Origin: Rhodococcus sp. UNC23MFCrub1.1
Lineage (GTDB): Bacteria; Actinomycetota; Actinomycetes; Mycobacteriales; Mycobacteriaceae
Assembly (NCBI RefSeq): GCF_000686025.1
Contig: NZ_JMLQ01000007.1
Span: 124,001 to 188,000 of the forward strand
Length of the DNA stretch: 64,000 bases
Reading direction: 5' to 3'
Within the stretch, counting starts at the first letter, position 1. Each line of letters opens with the position of its first letter. Made by a program: the position numbers and the translations under genes. The notes below the pieces were generated by a model. The model saw nothing but the letters and a program-made list of their open reading frames with translations, was not told where the DNA came from and did not search any database. This document shows, in pieces, positions 42,063 through 54,615 of this stretch.

Positions 42063-43451
42063 TCAGGTGCAGCCGCAGGAGCGGAGCGTCGACGCGAGTG
42101 CGTCCAGGGCCGGACGACCGACCTCGGGCGGCCTGTCGTTGGACATCAACGCGAACGTCAACACCCGGCCGCTCTCGTCGGTCACGTATCCGGCCAACGC
42201 ACTGGCGGTCGAGAGCGTTCCCGTCTTGGCGCGCAGCCACCCCGCGGCCGTGCGGTCGCCCGACGCGTAGCGGGCGGCGAGCGTGCCCGTGGCACCGGCG
42301 ACGGGCAGGTAGTCGAGCATCGGCCGCAGGTTCTCGGTGCCGGACCCGGCGGCCCGGGTGACGAGCGCGCCCAGCACCCTGGCAGGGATGAGATTGTCGA
42401 CGGAGAGTCCGCTGGTGTCCTCGAGCGTGACTCCGGTGATGTCGACGCCGTTCTTCTGCAGTGTCTCCAGGACGGCGTCCGTGGCCCCGTCGAACGACGC
42501 GGGCCGGCCCACCTCCTCGGCGATCTCGCGACCGACGGCCTCCGCGAGCACGTTGTCCGAGAACCCCAGCATCTGCCCGAGCCGCTGCCGCAGAGGCGCG
42601 GACTGCACCGTCGCGAGGGATCCGGCACCGGACTGCGCGCGACCGTCCGTCACGACGGCCGGGTCCAGGCCGAGAGCGCGCGCCAACGCCCTACCGGCGT
42701 CGAGACCGGGAGTGGCGCTGCGCGGCGACTCGTCGACCGTCGGCACCGAGCGACCCCCGTCGAGGGTGATCGGTTCGATGGGTGCGATGTATCCGGCGGC
42801 CACGTCGCCGGGGAACCAGCCCTGCGCCTGCTCCGGCCCCGAGTACGCGCCGCCGTCCACGGCGATGGACGTGACGGTCGTGCCGGACCTGCGGATCTGT
42901 TCGGCGAGGTCGTCGATGCGGGCTCCCCCGTCGTAGAACCCGGGTCGTCCGACCGGCTCCGCCGTGAGCGTGGGGTCGCCGTCACCGACGAGCACCACCT
43001 GACCGGCCGCGTCGCCCGCCACGACCTTGGTGGTCACACGGTGGTCGGCGGGCAGCGCCATCATGGCGGCCGCGGCCGTGAGGATCTTGGTGGTCGACGC
43101 CGGCGTCATGGGGGTGTCCGCATCGGCGCTCCACAGCACCTCACCGGTGATCGCGTCCGCGACGGATCCGGTGAAGCGGCCCAGATCGGGATTGCGCAGG
43201 GGTGCGGCGAGCACCGCCTCGAGGCCCGCCGGGCTCGGTTTCGGCGCATCGGGTGGGACCGGAACCACCTGGGGGGCAGGCAGAACGAGCGACGGCTCGG
43301 GTGAGGTCGCCACGGGTGTCGAGTCCTCGGAGAGCGTGGGGGTGATCAGCGCGACGCCGACGATCGCCAGCACGAGCACCACGACCGAGGCTCCGATCAG
43401 CAGCACGCGCGTGCGTAACGGCGTGCCGGACGGCCGCTTCCCTGAGCTCAC
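42063..43451 (-). CDS. dacB: D-alanyl-D-alanine carboxypeptidase/endopeptidase (PBP4, S13 family)
   Basis: A 462-residue envelope enzyme trimming peptidoglycan stem peptides. It has one N-terminal membrane anchor (about residues 16-38), a Pro-rich linker and the three active-site motifs: Ser119-Thr-Thr-Lys122, SDN in LGFSDNVLAEAVG and KTG in RAKTGTLSTASA. A large inserted domain between SxxK and SDN is typical of S13. It is divergent from ppa. Confidence 0.93.
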   Translation of the reverse strand: MSSGKRPSGTPLRTRVLLIGASVVVLVLAIVGVALITPTLSEDSTPVATSPEPSLVLPAPQVVPVPPDAPKPSPAGLEAVLAAPLRNPDLGRFTGSVADAITGEVLWSADADTPMTPASTTKILTAAAAMMALPADHRVTTKVVAGDAAGQVVLVGDGDPTLTAEPVGRPGFYDGGARIDDLAEQIRRSGTTVTSIAVDGGAYSGPEQAQGWFPGDVAAGYIAPIEPITLDGGRSVPTVDESPRSATPGLDAGRALARALGLDPAVVTDGRAQSGAGSLATVQSAPLRQRLGQMLGFSDNVLAEAVGREIAEEVGRPASFDGATDAVLETLQKNGVDITGVTLEDTSGLSVDNLIPARVLGALVTRAAGSGTENLRPMLDYLPVAGATGTLAARYASGDRTAAGWLRAKTGTLSTASALAGYVTDESGRVLTFALMSNDRPPEVGRPALDALASTLRSCGCT

Positions 43452-43527
43452 GTCTCTCCTCCACTCGCGGGTCCGTGGCCGTTCTCCGGCGATGCACCTC
43501 TCCTCGCACCCTATCGACGCGGCCGGT

Positions 43528-43533
43528 TACTGT
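43528..43533 (+). promoter_or_regulatory. Candidate -10 of ppa
   Basis: TACTGT fits TAnnnT in the 182-base gap between the divergent dacB and ppa starts, about 100 bases before ppa. No strong -35 is visible. Confidence 0.3.
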
Positions 43534-43633
43534 CTGACCACCGGCGCGTCCTTCGATGCGCCCGACAGACGACTGCACGACAGTACGTGGCCGCCGAGCA
43601 GGTAGCCGGGCCACCGAGCAAAGGACAGTGGAC

Positions 43634-44125
43634 GTGAAGTTCGACGTGACCATCGAGATCCCCAAGGGTCAGCGCAACAAGTACGAGGTCGACCACGAGT
43701 CCGGGCGAGTACGCCTGGACCGCTACCTCTACACGGCGATGGGCTACCCCGCGGACTACGGCTTCATCGAGAACACCCTCGGTGAGGACGGCGATCCGCT
43801 CGACGCGTTCGTCCTGCTGCCGGAGTCCGTGTTCCCCGGTGTCCTCGTCGAGGCCCGCCCCGTGGCGATGTTCAAGATGGTCGACGAGGCCGGCGGCGAC
43901 GACAAGGTGCTGTGCGTCCCGGCGGGCGATCCGCGGTGGGACCACATCCAGGATCTCTCGGACGTCTCGCAGTTTGAGCTCGACGCGATCGAGCACTTCT
44001 TCCTGCACTACAAGGATCTCGAGCCGAACAAGCACGTCACCGGGTCCAACTGGGTCGGCCGCGCCGAGGCCGAGGCGGAGTTCGAGGCATCGGTCGAGCG
44101 CCTGAAGAACCAGGGCGACCACTAG
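43634..44125 (+). CDS. ppa: Inorganic pyrophosphatase
   Basis: A 163-residue family-I pyrophosphatase, cytoplasmic, pulling biosynthetic reactions forward. It has [41 protein letters not shown] and the signature [11 protein letters not shown] with the metal-binding aspartates. AAAGGA ends eight bases before the GTG at 43634; a GTG two codons earlier lies too close to that site. It closes the conserved mycobacterial block. Confidence 0.95.
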   Translation: MKFDVTIEIPKGQRNKYEVDHESGRVRLDRYLYTAMGYPADYGFIENTLGEDGDPLDAFVLLPESVFPGVLVEARPVAMFKMVDEAGGDDKVLCVPAGDPRWDHIQDLSDVSQFELDAIEHFFLHYKDLEPNKHVTGSNWVGRAEAEAEFEASVERLKNQGDH

Positions 44126-44234
44126 AGACCGTCGGAAACCCGGATGCGGTGCTGTCCGCTGATAGCATCGCATCCGCGGTCCCCCGGGCCGTGTCAGGAC
44201 GAACGAGCCACGACGTAAGGGTGCGGTACCACCG

Positions 44235-44687
44235 ATGAGTGACGCTGTGAGCGACCGGAGAAATCCCACGTCCGAGGCGGTCTCGACCACGACGCAGTTC
44301 CCGTCACTGCCGGTGACCGTCGTGCTCGACCGCATTCCGTTGGCCGTCCTCGCCGTCGAGCCCGGCGGCACGGTCGTCTTCGCCAACGAGGCCTTCGACG
44401 AACTGATGGGCTTCGACGAGGAGTCCCCCCGGTCGAACGAGACCCTCACACTGCAGGACATCTTCCCGGCCAACGAACCGCTCGGAGTCAACATCGCCGA
44501 GACGTTCCTGACCACCGTCGCCACCCGCGCCGACTCGCTCTGGCGCATGACGGACTCGAAGGGCGACATCCTCCAGGTCCGGGCGAGCAAGTCGATCCTG
44601 CGCCGCGCTGAGGACTCGGTGGTGCTCGTCGTCCTCGAGGACTTCACCGATCAGCTGTGGAACGACCCGAAGAGCGCCTTCCGCTGA
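44235..44687 (+). CDS. Small single-PAS-domain protein
   Basis: A 150-residue protein that is little more than one PAS domain (residues about 28-140): VLDRIPLAVLAVEPGGTVVFANEAFDELMGFDEE, ending in SILRRAEDSVVLVVLEDFTDQ. There is no kinase, cyclase or DNA-binding part, and no sensor histidine kinase next to it. Lone PAS proteins may bind a small ligand or a partner protein. AAGGGTG lies upstream of the ATG. Confidence 0.75.
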   Translation: MSDAVSDRRNPTSEAVSTTTQFPSLPVTVVLDRIPLAVLAVEPGGTVVFANEAFDELMGFDEESPRSNETLTLQDIFPANEPLGVNIAETFLTTVATRADSLWRMTDSKGDILQVRASKSILRRAEDSVVLVVLEDFTDQLWNDPKSAFR

Positions 44688-44712
44688 TCGGGCCGTTCCA
44701 CCAGGGTCTCTA

Positions 44713-45543
44713 CTACTTGCCCTGGAACGACGCGGGGCGCTTCTCGAACACCGAGGTGATGGCCTCCGTCAGATCCTCGGACGGCAGGAAAGCTGCGTTC
44801 CACGCGGCGACGTAGCGCAGCGAATCCTCCACTGCCGCAACGCGACCGTGGTCGAGAACCGCCTTGATCCCGTGCACCACGAGAGGCGGGTTCGCCGCGA
44901 TCTCGGTGGCCGTGGCACGCGCTGCGGCGAGCACGGCCTCCGCGTCGTCGAACACGTCGTTGACCAGACCGATCTGCTGCGCCCGGGCACTGTCGATATC
45001 TTTTCCGGTCAACGCGAGTTCGCGAAGATGACCGTCGCCGATGATCGCGGGCAGACGGGCGAACGACCCCATGTCCGCCACGATGGCGACCTTCACCTCG
45101 CGCACACTGAACTTCGCGTCCGCGCTGGCGTAGCGGATGTCGGCGGCCGAGATGAGATCGATCCCACCGCCGATGCACCACCCCTGCACGGCGGCCACCA
45201 CGGGCTTGCGGCAGTCGGCCACCGCGTTGATCGACGCCTGCATGCGCTTGATCATGTCGTGGAACGTGCTGCGCGGACCGGCCTGTGCCTTGTCCCCCAT
45301 GACCGCACCGAAATCGCCTGCCATGGCGGGCAGGTCGAGACCGTAGCTGAAGTTGCGGCCCGAGCCGGCGAGCACGATGGCGCGTACCTCGGGGTCCGCG
45401 TCGAGCGCGGAGAAGACGAGAGGCAGTTCCGACCAGAAGTCGGGACCCATCGCATTGCCCTTGTTCGGGCCGATGAGGGTCACCGTCGCGACATGGGCGT
45501 CGGTCGTCACCGTGAAGGCTTTCCACGCATCCGTGTGTGTCAT
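44713..45543 (-). CDS. Crotonase-family protein, probable delta3,5-delta2,4-dienoyl-CoA isomerase
   Basis: A 276-residue crotonase. The oxyanion-hole segments are AGSGRNFSYGLDLPAM and VQGWCIGGGIDLISAADIRY. The ECH1-type acidic set is kept: the Asp in GGGIDLIS, the Glu in SVREVKVAIVADMG and the Asp in VADMG. Simple hydratases carry a different Glu pair, so isomerase is preferred over hydratase; it would help degrade unsaturated fatty acids. The ATG at 45543 gives the family N-terminus. Confidence 0.78.
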   Translation of the reverse strand: MTHTDAWKAFTVTTDAHVATVTLIGPNKGNAMGPDFWSELPLVFSALDADPEVRAIVLAGSGRNFSYGLDLPAMAGDFGAVMGDKAQAGPRSTFHDMIKRMQASINAVADCRKPVVAAVQGWCIGGGIDLISAADIRYASADAKFSVREVKVAIVADMGSFARLPAIIGDGHLRELALTGKDIDSARAQQIGLVNDVFDDAEAVLAAARATATEIAANPPLVVHGIKAVLDHGRVAAVEDSLRYVAAWNAAFLPSEDLTEAITSVFEKRPASFQGK

Positions 45544-45611
45544 CCGGTCAGGATAGCCAGCGCTCCCGCTCACCGGATGTCCCGGCGGCGTGGACTGACT
45601 ATCCTGCGACC

Positions 45612-46103
45612 ATGACGCGGATCCACCATCCCGCTGCGGCACACGTGTCGGACGTTCTGATCGCCCGAGGTCATCACGGCGTGATCGTGACGCAGTCCGA
45701 GCCGACGCACACGGCGCGTCAGGCCGCGGCGGTGAGCGGGGTTCCGCTCGGTGCCGTCTGCAAGTCGCTGGTGTTCCTGCTCGACGACGACCCGGTGTTG
45801 CTGCTGGTGTCGGGTGCACACAACGTGGACCTCGATGCCACCGGTCGACGTCTCGAGGGCACGCTGACCCGCGCACCGATCGACGTGGTCGAACACGCCA
45901 CCGGGCAACCGGTGGGCGGGATCGCTCCCGTGGGCCACCCGACGAATCTGCCGACGTTCGTCGACACGGCGCTGGAACGCTTCGAACGGCTGTGGGCTGC
46001 AGCGGGTCACCCCGCGACCCTCTTCCGCACGACCTACCCCGAACTGCTGCGCATCACCGCCGGGCTCGCTGTGGACATGGGCCCCGAGACCCGCGAGGGC
46101 TGA
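45612..46103 (+). CDS. YbaK/EbsC-family aminoacyl-tRNA deacylase-like protein
   Basis: A 163-residue protein of the YbaK fold. It shows VTQSEPTHTARQAAAVSGVPLGAVCKSLVFLLDD (with the conserved lysine in CKSLVF), VSGAHNVDLDA and the loop GGIAPVGHPTNLPTFVD. Family members hydrolyse mischarged tRNA (for example Cys-tRNA-Pro). Which aminoacyl-tRNA this one edits cannot be read. It is divergent from the crotonase and convergent with the small gene on its right. Confidence 0.83.
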   Translation: MTRIHHPAAAHVSDVLIARGHHGVIVTQSEPTHTARQAAAVSGVPLGAVCKSLVFLLDDDPVLLLVSGAHNVDLDATGRRLEGTLTRAPIDVVEHATGQPVGGIAPVGHPTNLPTFVDTALERFERLWAAAGHPATLFRTTYPELLRITAGLAVDMGPETREG

Positions 46104-46106
46104 GCC

Positions 46107-46523
46107 TCAGGACGCGCGCAGGCGCCGAACCTCCAGGGCGGGCACCACCTCGGTGGTGATCGCCCGGACGACGGACTCCCGCGTCTGCTCCACCACCGGA
46201 CGCAGGGTCACGCCGTCCGCCACGTCGACCGTCACGATGTCGGCGACGAGGCCTGCGAGACCCGACGCGGTGCCGACGTACTGCAGAGTGCCGGGGCGAG
46301 GCTTGCTGTCCGACGCCAGCACCTCGCGGCGGGCGGTCCGGGCGTCGGCGGCGATGTGCACGTCGATGTCCACCACGACACGAGCCCCGGGGTGCTCGGC
46401 CTTGAGGGTCGCGTAGCGGCTCTGGGCCTCGGAGAGATCGGCGGCGGAGAACCGGACGACGTCCGGGGAGGTACCGGAGACGCCGTCGAGGAAGACGAGG
46501 GAGTCGGAAGACACCGTGGTCAT
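46107..46523 (-). CDS. Small protein resembling the C-terminal part of a luciferase-like monooxygenase
   Basis: A 138-residue protein I do not recognise as a named family. ARVVVDIDVHIAADARTARREVLA, QYVGTASGLAGLVADIV and DGVTLRPVVEQTRESVVRAITTEVVPAL follow the pattern of the last 100 residues of LLM flavin monooxygenases, but the flavin-binding barrel is absent. It could be a remnant or a stand-alone domain. It lies 132 bases downstream of the SAM-IV-controlled class-V aminotransferase on the same strand and probably shares its transcript. Confidence 0.55.
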   Translation of the reverse strand: MTTVSSDSLVFLDGVSGTSPDVVRFSAADLSEAQSRYATLKAEHPGARVVVDIDVHIAADARTARREVLASDSKPRPGTLQYVGTASGLAGLVADIVTVDVADGVTLRPVVEQTRESVVRAITTEVVPALEVRRLRAS

Positions 46524-46655
46524 GAGTTGTCCAGTCAGTCGTGGGTGCAGCGGAGGCTGTGGGGTGAAGTGAGTCGCACGATCACCGGACCGGACAGGCG
46601 GTCGAGGTCGCACGGCAGAGGTCGACGTGTCGTCGACCCCACAACCTGCTCCTCG

Positions 46656-47909
46656 TCATGATGCTGATGCTAACGATCCGGTGGTGACGCGATCCCGCAG
46701 TGAGAGGCACGTCACACGCACCGCCTCCACGAACCGATCGACATCGTCGGCGGTGGTCCCCAGCCCGATGCTCGCCCGCACGGCACCGTCGGCCGCGCCG
46801 ACCCGCGAGAGGAGGGGGTGGGCGCAGAACTTCCCGGCCCGCACCGCGATGCCGTGATCGTCGGCCAGCGCGGTGGCGAGTGCACCCGCGTCGACACCGT
46901 CTACGGTGAAGGACACGATGCCGACGATGTCGGCGGAGTCGCTCCACAGGCGGAGGACCGACACACCGGCCAGAGCGGTGAGCCCGCCGAGCAGGGCGTC
47001 CGTGCACTCCTGATCGTGAGTGGCGATGGCACCGTGGCCGATCGCGCCGATCTCGTCGCACGCCGCGGCGATCGCGACGGCGCCGAGGAGATTGGGTGTG
47101 CCGGCCTCGTGCCGCGCCGGGGACGGCGCCCAGTCGATGTCGACCGACGCACCGAGGACGGACACGTGCCGGGTGGCTCCACCGCCCGCGAGGTACGGCT
47201 CGGCCACATCGAGCCAGTCACGCCGTCCTACGAGCACTCCCGCTCCGAAGGGCGCGTACAGCTTGTGACCACTGAAAGCCAGGTAGTCGATGCCCGCCGC
47301 GGTGATGTCCACGGCGCGGTGCGGAACGAGTTGCGCACCGTCGACGAGGATGCGGGCACCGTGTCGGTGCGCCAGATCCGCGAGTCGATCGAGGGGCAGG
47401 ACCTCGCCCGTCACGTTGGAGGCACCCGTGACGGCAAGCAGCGCAGCAGGTCTCGACGCGAGTTCGTCGCCGAGGCGAGTCAGAGTCTCCTCGACCGAGT
47501 CCGCCGATCGCACCACCCGGCGGTTCCGCCACGGCAGCAGATTCGCGTGATGCTCGATGTCCAGCACCACCGTGTCCCCGGGAACGCAGCCCGCCAGGAG
47601 ATTCAGCGCGTCGGTGGTGTTCCGCGTGAACACGACCACGTCGTCGGGATCCGCGCCGCAGAAGCGGTGCACCGTGTTCCGGGCGGACTCGTACTCCCGG
47701 GTGCAGACCTGCGACTTGTGGCCGGCGCCGCGGTGCACACTCGCGCAGTGCGGCAACACCTCTCGTACTCGCTCGACCACCGCGTCGAGCGCGGGAGCGC
47801 TGGCCGCGTAGTCGAGATCGATGCTGCGAGTGGTGCGGCCGTCGGCACACGTCACCTGCTGGTCGCGGCCGTGCACGGATGCGATCGGGCGCTGCAGAAC
47901 TGTGGTCAT
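46656..47909 (-). CDS. Class-V aminotransferase / cysteine desulfurase-like PLP enzyme
   Basis: A 417-residue fold-type-I PLP enzyme. The PLP-lysine is in YLAFSGHKLYAPFGAGVLVG; other blocks are the N-terminal IDLDYAASAPALDAV, VVVFTRNTTDALNLLAG, VLDIEHHANLLPW, ARILVDGAQLVPHRAVDI and a catalytic-loop RAGKFCAHPLLSRVG, whose cysteine would be the persulfide site of a desulfurase. A SAM-IV riboswitch and an RBS-masking hairpin precede it, tying it to sulfur/methionine economy. It could be a cysteine desulfurase, a selenocysteine lyase relative or a C-S lyase; no iscU or sufU neighbour is present. The ATG at 47909 has GGAGG upstream. Confidence 0.85.
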   Translation of the reverse strand: MTTVLQRPIASVHGRDQQVTCADGRTTRSIDLDYAASAPALDAVVERVREVLPHCASVHRGAGHKSQVCTREYESARNTVHRFCGADPDDVVVFTRNTTDALNLLAGCVPGDTVVLDIEHHANLLPWRNRRVVRSADSVEETLTRLGDELASRPAALLAVTGASNVTGEVLPLDRLADLAHRHGARILVDGAQLVPHRAVDITAAGIDYLAFSGHKLYAPFGAGVLVGRRDWLDVAEPYLAGGGATRHVSVLGASVDIDWAPSPARHEAGTPNLLGAVAIAAACDEIGAIGHGAIATHDQECTDALLGGLTALAGVSVLRLWSDSADIVGIVSFTVDGVDAGALATALADDHGIAVRAGKFCAHPLLSRVGAADGAVRASIGLGTTADDVDRFVEAVRVTCLSLRDRVTTGSLASAS

Positions 47910-47914
47910 GATGA

Positions 47915-47932
47915 ATCCCTCCGTCGAGGGAT
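47915..47932 (-). promoter_or_regulatory. Shine-Dalgarno-masking hairpin of the SAM-IV-controlled gene
   Basis: A perfect 7-bp stem (ATCCCTC and GAGGGAT) with a 4-base loop covers the GGAGGGA ribosome site just before the ATG at 47909. An alternative partner exists: bases 47929-47938 pair fully (10 bp) with 47968-47977, and this would break the masking stem. The two folds exclude each other, as expected for a riboswitch expression platform acting on translation. Confidence 0.65.
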
Positions 47933-47975
47933 CGACGCACGGCACGAGGGCCGCGATCTGACGAGAGGCGTCGAT

Positions 47976-48091
47976 CCGCGCTTGCCGCCTCCGTCGTCGG
48001 AGCGCGGCCAGGTCGTCACCCGGAGCACCCCACCGCGGAGGAGGGTTGCCGACCAGCGAGCCGGGGCTTGATGCTGGTACTCGTGACCTGG
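47976..48091 (-). ncRNA. SAM-IV riboswitch
   Basis: On the minus strand the core reads CATCAAGCCCCGGCTCGCTGG, then CGGCAACCCTCC and GGTGGGGTGCTCCGGGTGAC, the conserved SAM-IV pattern. P1 pairs 48085-48091 (CCAGGTC) with 48008-48014 (GACCTGG). A 3' hairpin typical of SAM-IV follows (48001-48007 with 47976-47982, 7 bp). SAM-IV aptamers are almost confined to Actinobacteria and bind S-adenosylmethionine to turn genes off. It lies in the 342-base gap 47910-48251, which holds no gene. Confidence 0.9.
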
Positions 48092-48095
48092 AAGC

Positions 48096-48125
48096 AGGAT
48101 GGCAAACGGTCGCCCGAGTTGTCAA
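48096..48125 (-). promoter_or_regulatory. Promoter of the SAM-IV-controlled unit
   Basis: On the minus strand TTGACA (48120-48125) and CATCCT (48096-48101) are separated by 18 bases. The expected transcription start falls at about 48090, exactly where the first strand of riboswitch P1 begins. Confidence 0.6.
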
Positions 48126-48251
48126 CCGGTTCGCCGCACGCGCGCCTGGTCGGCGGAGTTGTTCACCAACCCGCAAACTGGGCGTGCAATAACGTGTCGT
48201 CACACCCGCCAGCGTTCCGTCGTCCCTGTTCGATGCGAGAGGCCGTTCGTC

Positions 48252-52111
<3,860 letters not shown>

Positions 52112-52112
<1 letters not shown>

Positions 52113-53410
52113 TGCCGGACTCTCCCATCGACCCGTACCTGCCGCAGAACGGCAACCGCGGGTACTCGGTCGAGCGATACGCCCTCGACCTCGAGTACAA
52201 GGTGCAGTCGAACCGCCTGTCCGGCAAGGCCGTCGTGCATGCGGTGGCCACCCGGTCGATCACCAAGTTCTCACTCGACATGGGTCCGGCCCTCACCCCG
52301 TCCAAGGTGAGTGTCGCCGGAATGCGCGGTGTCCGGTTCACCCATCGGGGCGGCAAGCTGACGGTCACGCTGCAGCGTGCCATCGACGAGGGCGCCTCCT
52401 TCACGGCCACCGTCGCCTACAGCGGCAACCCCGCACCGATTCGCAGCGTGTGGGGTGAGGTCGGGTGGGAGGAGCTCACCGACGGCGCCCTCGTCGCGAG
52501 CCAACCCAACGGCGCCGCATCGTGGTTCCCGTGCGACGACCATCCCAGTTCCAAAGCGGCGTACACCATCTCGATCACTGCCGACTCCCCGTACCACGTC
52601 GTCTCGAACGGGACACTGACGCGGAAGTACGTGAAGTCCTCGCGCACCACCTGGGTGTACGACCAGCCCGAACCGATGGCGTCGTACCTCGCGACCGTGC
52701 AGATCGGCCAGTACGAGAAGCACCGGGTCAGCGACTCCCCCGTGCCGATCGACGCGATCCTGCCGGCGCGTCTGCGCCAGAACTTCGATCACGACTTCGG
52801 CCGTCAGCAGCAGATGATGGAGACGTTCGTCGAGTCGTTCGGCCCCTATCCGTTCGAGTCGTACTCCGTCGTCGTCACCGACGACGAGTTGGAGATCCCC
52901 GTCGAGGCACAGACGCTGTCGATCTTCGGCGCCAATCACTGTGACGGCGACCGCGAGTACGAGCGACTCGTCGCCCACGAACTGGCGCACCAGTGGTTCG
53001 GCAACAGCCTCACCATCGCGCGGTGGAGCGACATCTGGTTGCACGAGGGCTTCGCCTGCTACTCCGAGTGGATCTGGTCGGAGAGCTCGGGCGGACCGTC
53101 CGCGCACCAGGAGGCCACCCGCGCACACAGCCGCCTGTCGTCCCTGCCGCAGGACATCGTGCTGGGAGATCCAGGACCGGAGGACATGTTCGACGACCGC
53201 GTGTACAAGCGCGGAGCCCTTGCCCTGCACGCACTTCGGCGCACCATCGGCAACGCGGCGTTCTTCGATCTGATCCGCGAGTGGACCACGACCTTCCGCC
53301 ACGCCACCGTGGCGACGTCGGACTTCGTCGGGTTGGCGAAGCAGTACGGCAGCACCGACGAGTTCTGGGAGTCCTGGCTCGAGAAGAAGCGGCTACCCCG
53401 ACTGCCCTGA
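52112..53410 (+). CDS. M1-family metallopeptidase (short aminopeptidase)
   Basis: A 432-residue zinc aminopeptidase. The motif is His289-Glu-Leu-Ala-His293 with the third ligand Glu312 in LHEGFACYSEW; the exopeptidase GxMEN loop is represented by EIPVEAQTLSIFG, which lacks the usual Met-Glu-Asn. The C-terminal helical domain of classical M1 enzymes is short. No signal peptide is seen. The ATG overlaps the synthetase stop (ATGA), so the two are made together; M1-type enzymes degrade epsilon-poly-lysine in producers, which suggests polymer turnover or self-protection. Confidence 0.88.
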
Positions 53411-54604
53411 CGGCAGGTGCGACCGCGTTCTCGTCGCGACGAGCACCAATGACACCGCGGCGAGAACCGCACCGGCCGTGAACAGTTCGGGGTAGGTGAT
53501 CGCGTCGGGGAACTCCTGCACGAGCAGCGCCAGAATCGCCGGCACCGCGAAGCCGAGATAGGTCACCGAGTAGAACACCGCGGTGAGTCCGGCCAGATCA
53601 CGCGGTCCCGCGATGCGCTGCACCTCCTGCAGGCCCGACACCATCGCCATGCCGTAGCCGCACCCGAGCACCGCGGCGGCGAGCAGCGCCATCGGGATCG
53701 TCAGCACGTCGGCGGCGACCGAGACCAGCACCATGCCGACGACGATGATGCCCAGCGCGACCAGGACGGCGCGCGCACTCGACGCGGTGTCGATGCGTCG
53801 GCCGACGGCCTGGATGGCGAAGCCGGACGACAGCGCGACCACGCCGAGCAGTGCGGAGAACGCGATGGGGAACGCGCCGGAGTGGTCGGCCATCAGACCG
53901 GGCAGCACTGCGTACGCGACGCTGGCCGCGCCGAAGACCCACGGCGCCATGGGAAGAACGACGGACACGAACCGACGGTGACCCGCCGACGGGATGCGCA
54001 GATCGGACAGCAGCGAGGCGCCGTCCACCGCGCGCGCTCGCGTCTCGGGCACCCCGAGCAGGGCCACGGTGGCCAGTGCTGCCAACGCGACGTGCACCAG
54101 GTACGGCAGCACCTCGGGCCACGGCGCCCACTGCGCGAGCACGCCGGCGACCCCCGCGCCCGTGGCGAATCCGCCCGTGAGCGACATGGCGGCACGGCGG
54201 GCACCCGAGCCGTCCGCGGACAGCTCCTTCAACCAACTGCCGCCGACGGCCATACCCAGCCCCAACGCGATGCCGCTGAGCACGCGGCCGGTCGCGAGGA
54301 TCGGGGCCGAGTGCGCGCCGAGGGCGATGACGAGAGATCCCGCGGCGGCGACGGCCGGCGCGGGCACCATGAGCGGCCGCCGTCCGTAGCGATCCGAGAG
54401 CGGGCCCCCGATCAGCAGGGCCGGCACGATGCCGACGACGTAGGCGAAGAGGAACACGTCGACGACGACGGGTGAGAAGCCGTGACCCTCGCGGTACATC
54501 ACGAGGAGCGGCGTGAACTCGTTGCCGCCCCAGGCGACGGCGAGCATGCCGAGCGCCACGGGCAGCCAGGTGCGGGTGGTGGTCGTGCGGTCGAGAACGG
54601 TCAT
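53393..54604 (-). CDS. MFS transporter
   Basis: A 403-residue major-facilitator protein with about twelve membrane segments. The loop 2-3 motif is LLIGGPLSDRYGRRPLMVP. The Asn-Glu in the first helix (AVAWGGNEFTPLLVMYREG) is conserved in a group of uncharacterised exporters. It starts 11 bases after the GntR gene on the same strand, so the regulator probably controls it. Its 3' end overlaps the M1 peptidase gene by 18 bases from the opposite strand. Confidence 0.87.
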   Translation of the reverse strand: MTVLDRTTTTRTWLPVALGMLAVAWGGNEFTPLLVMYREGHGFSPVVVDVFLFAYVVGIVPALLIGGPLSDRYGRRPLMVPAPAVAAAGSLVIALGAHSAPILATGRVLSGIALGLGMAVGGSWLKELSADGSGARRAAMSLTGGFATGAGVAGVLAQWAPWPEVLPYLVHVALAALATVALLGVPETRARAVDGASLLSDLRIPSAGHRRFVSVVLPMAPWVFGAASVAYAVLPGLMADHSGAFPIAFSALLGVVALSSGFAIQAVGRRIDTASSARAVLVALGIIVVGMVLVSVAADVLTIPMALLAAAVLGCGYGMAMVSGLQEVQRIAGPRDLAGLTAVFYSVTYLGFAVPAILALLVQEFPDAITYPELFTAGAVLAAVSLVLVATRTRSHLPSGQSG

Positions 54605-54615
54605 GGTGGGGTCCT

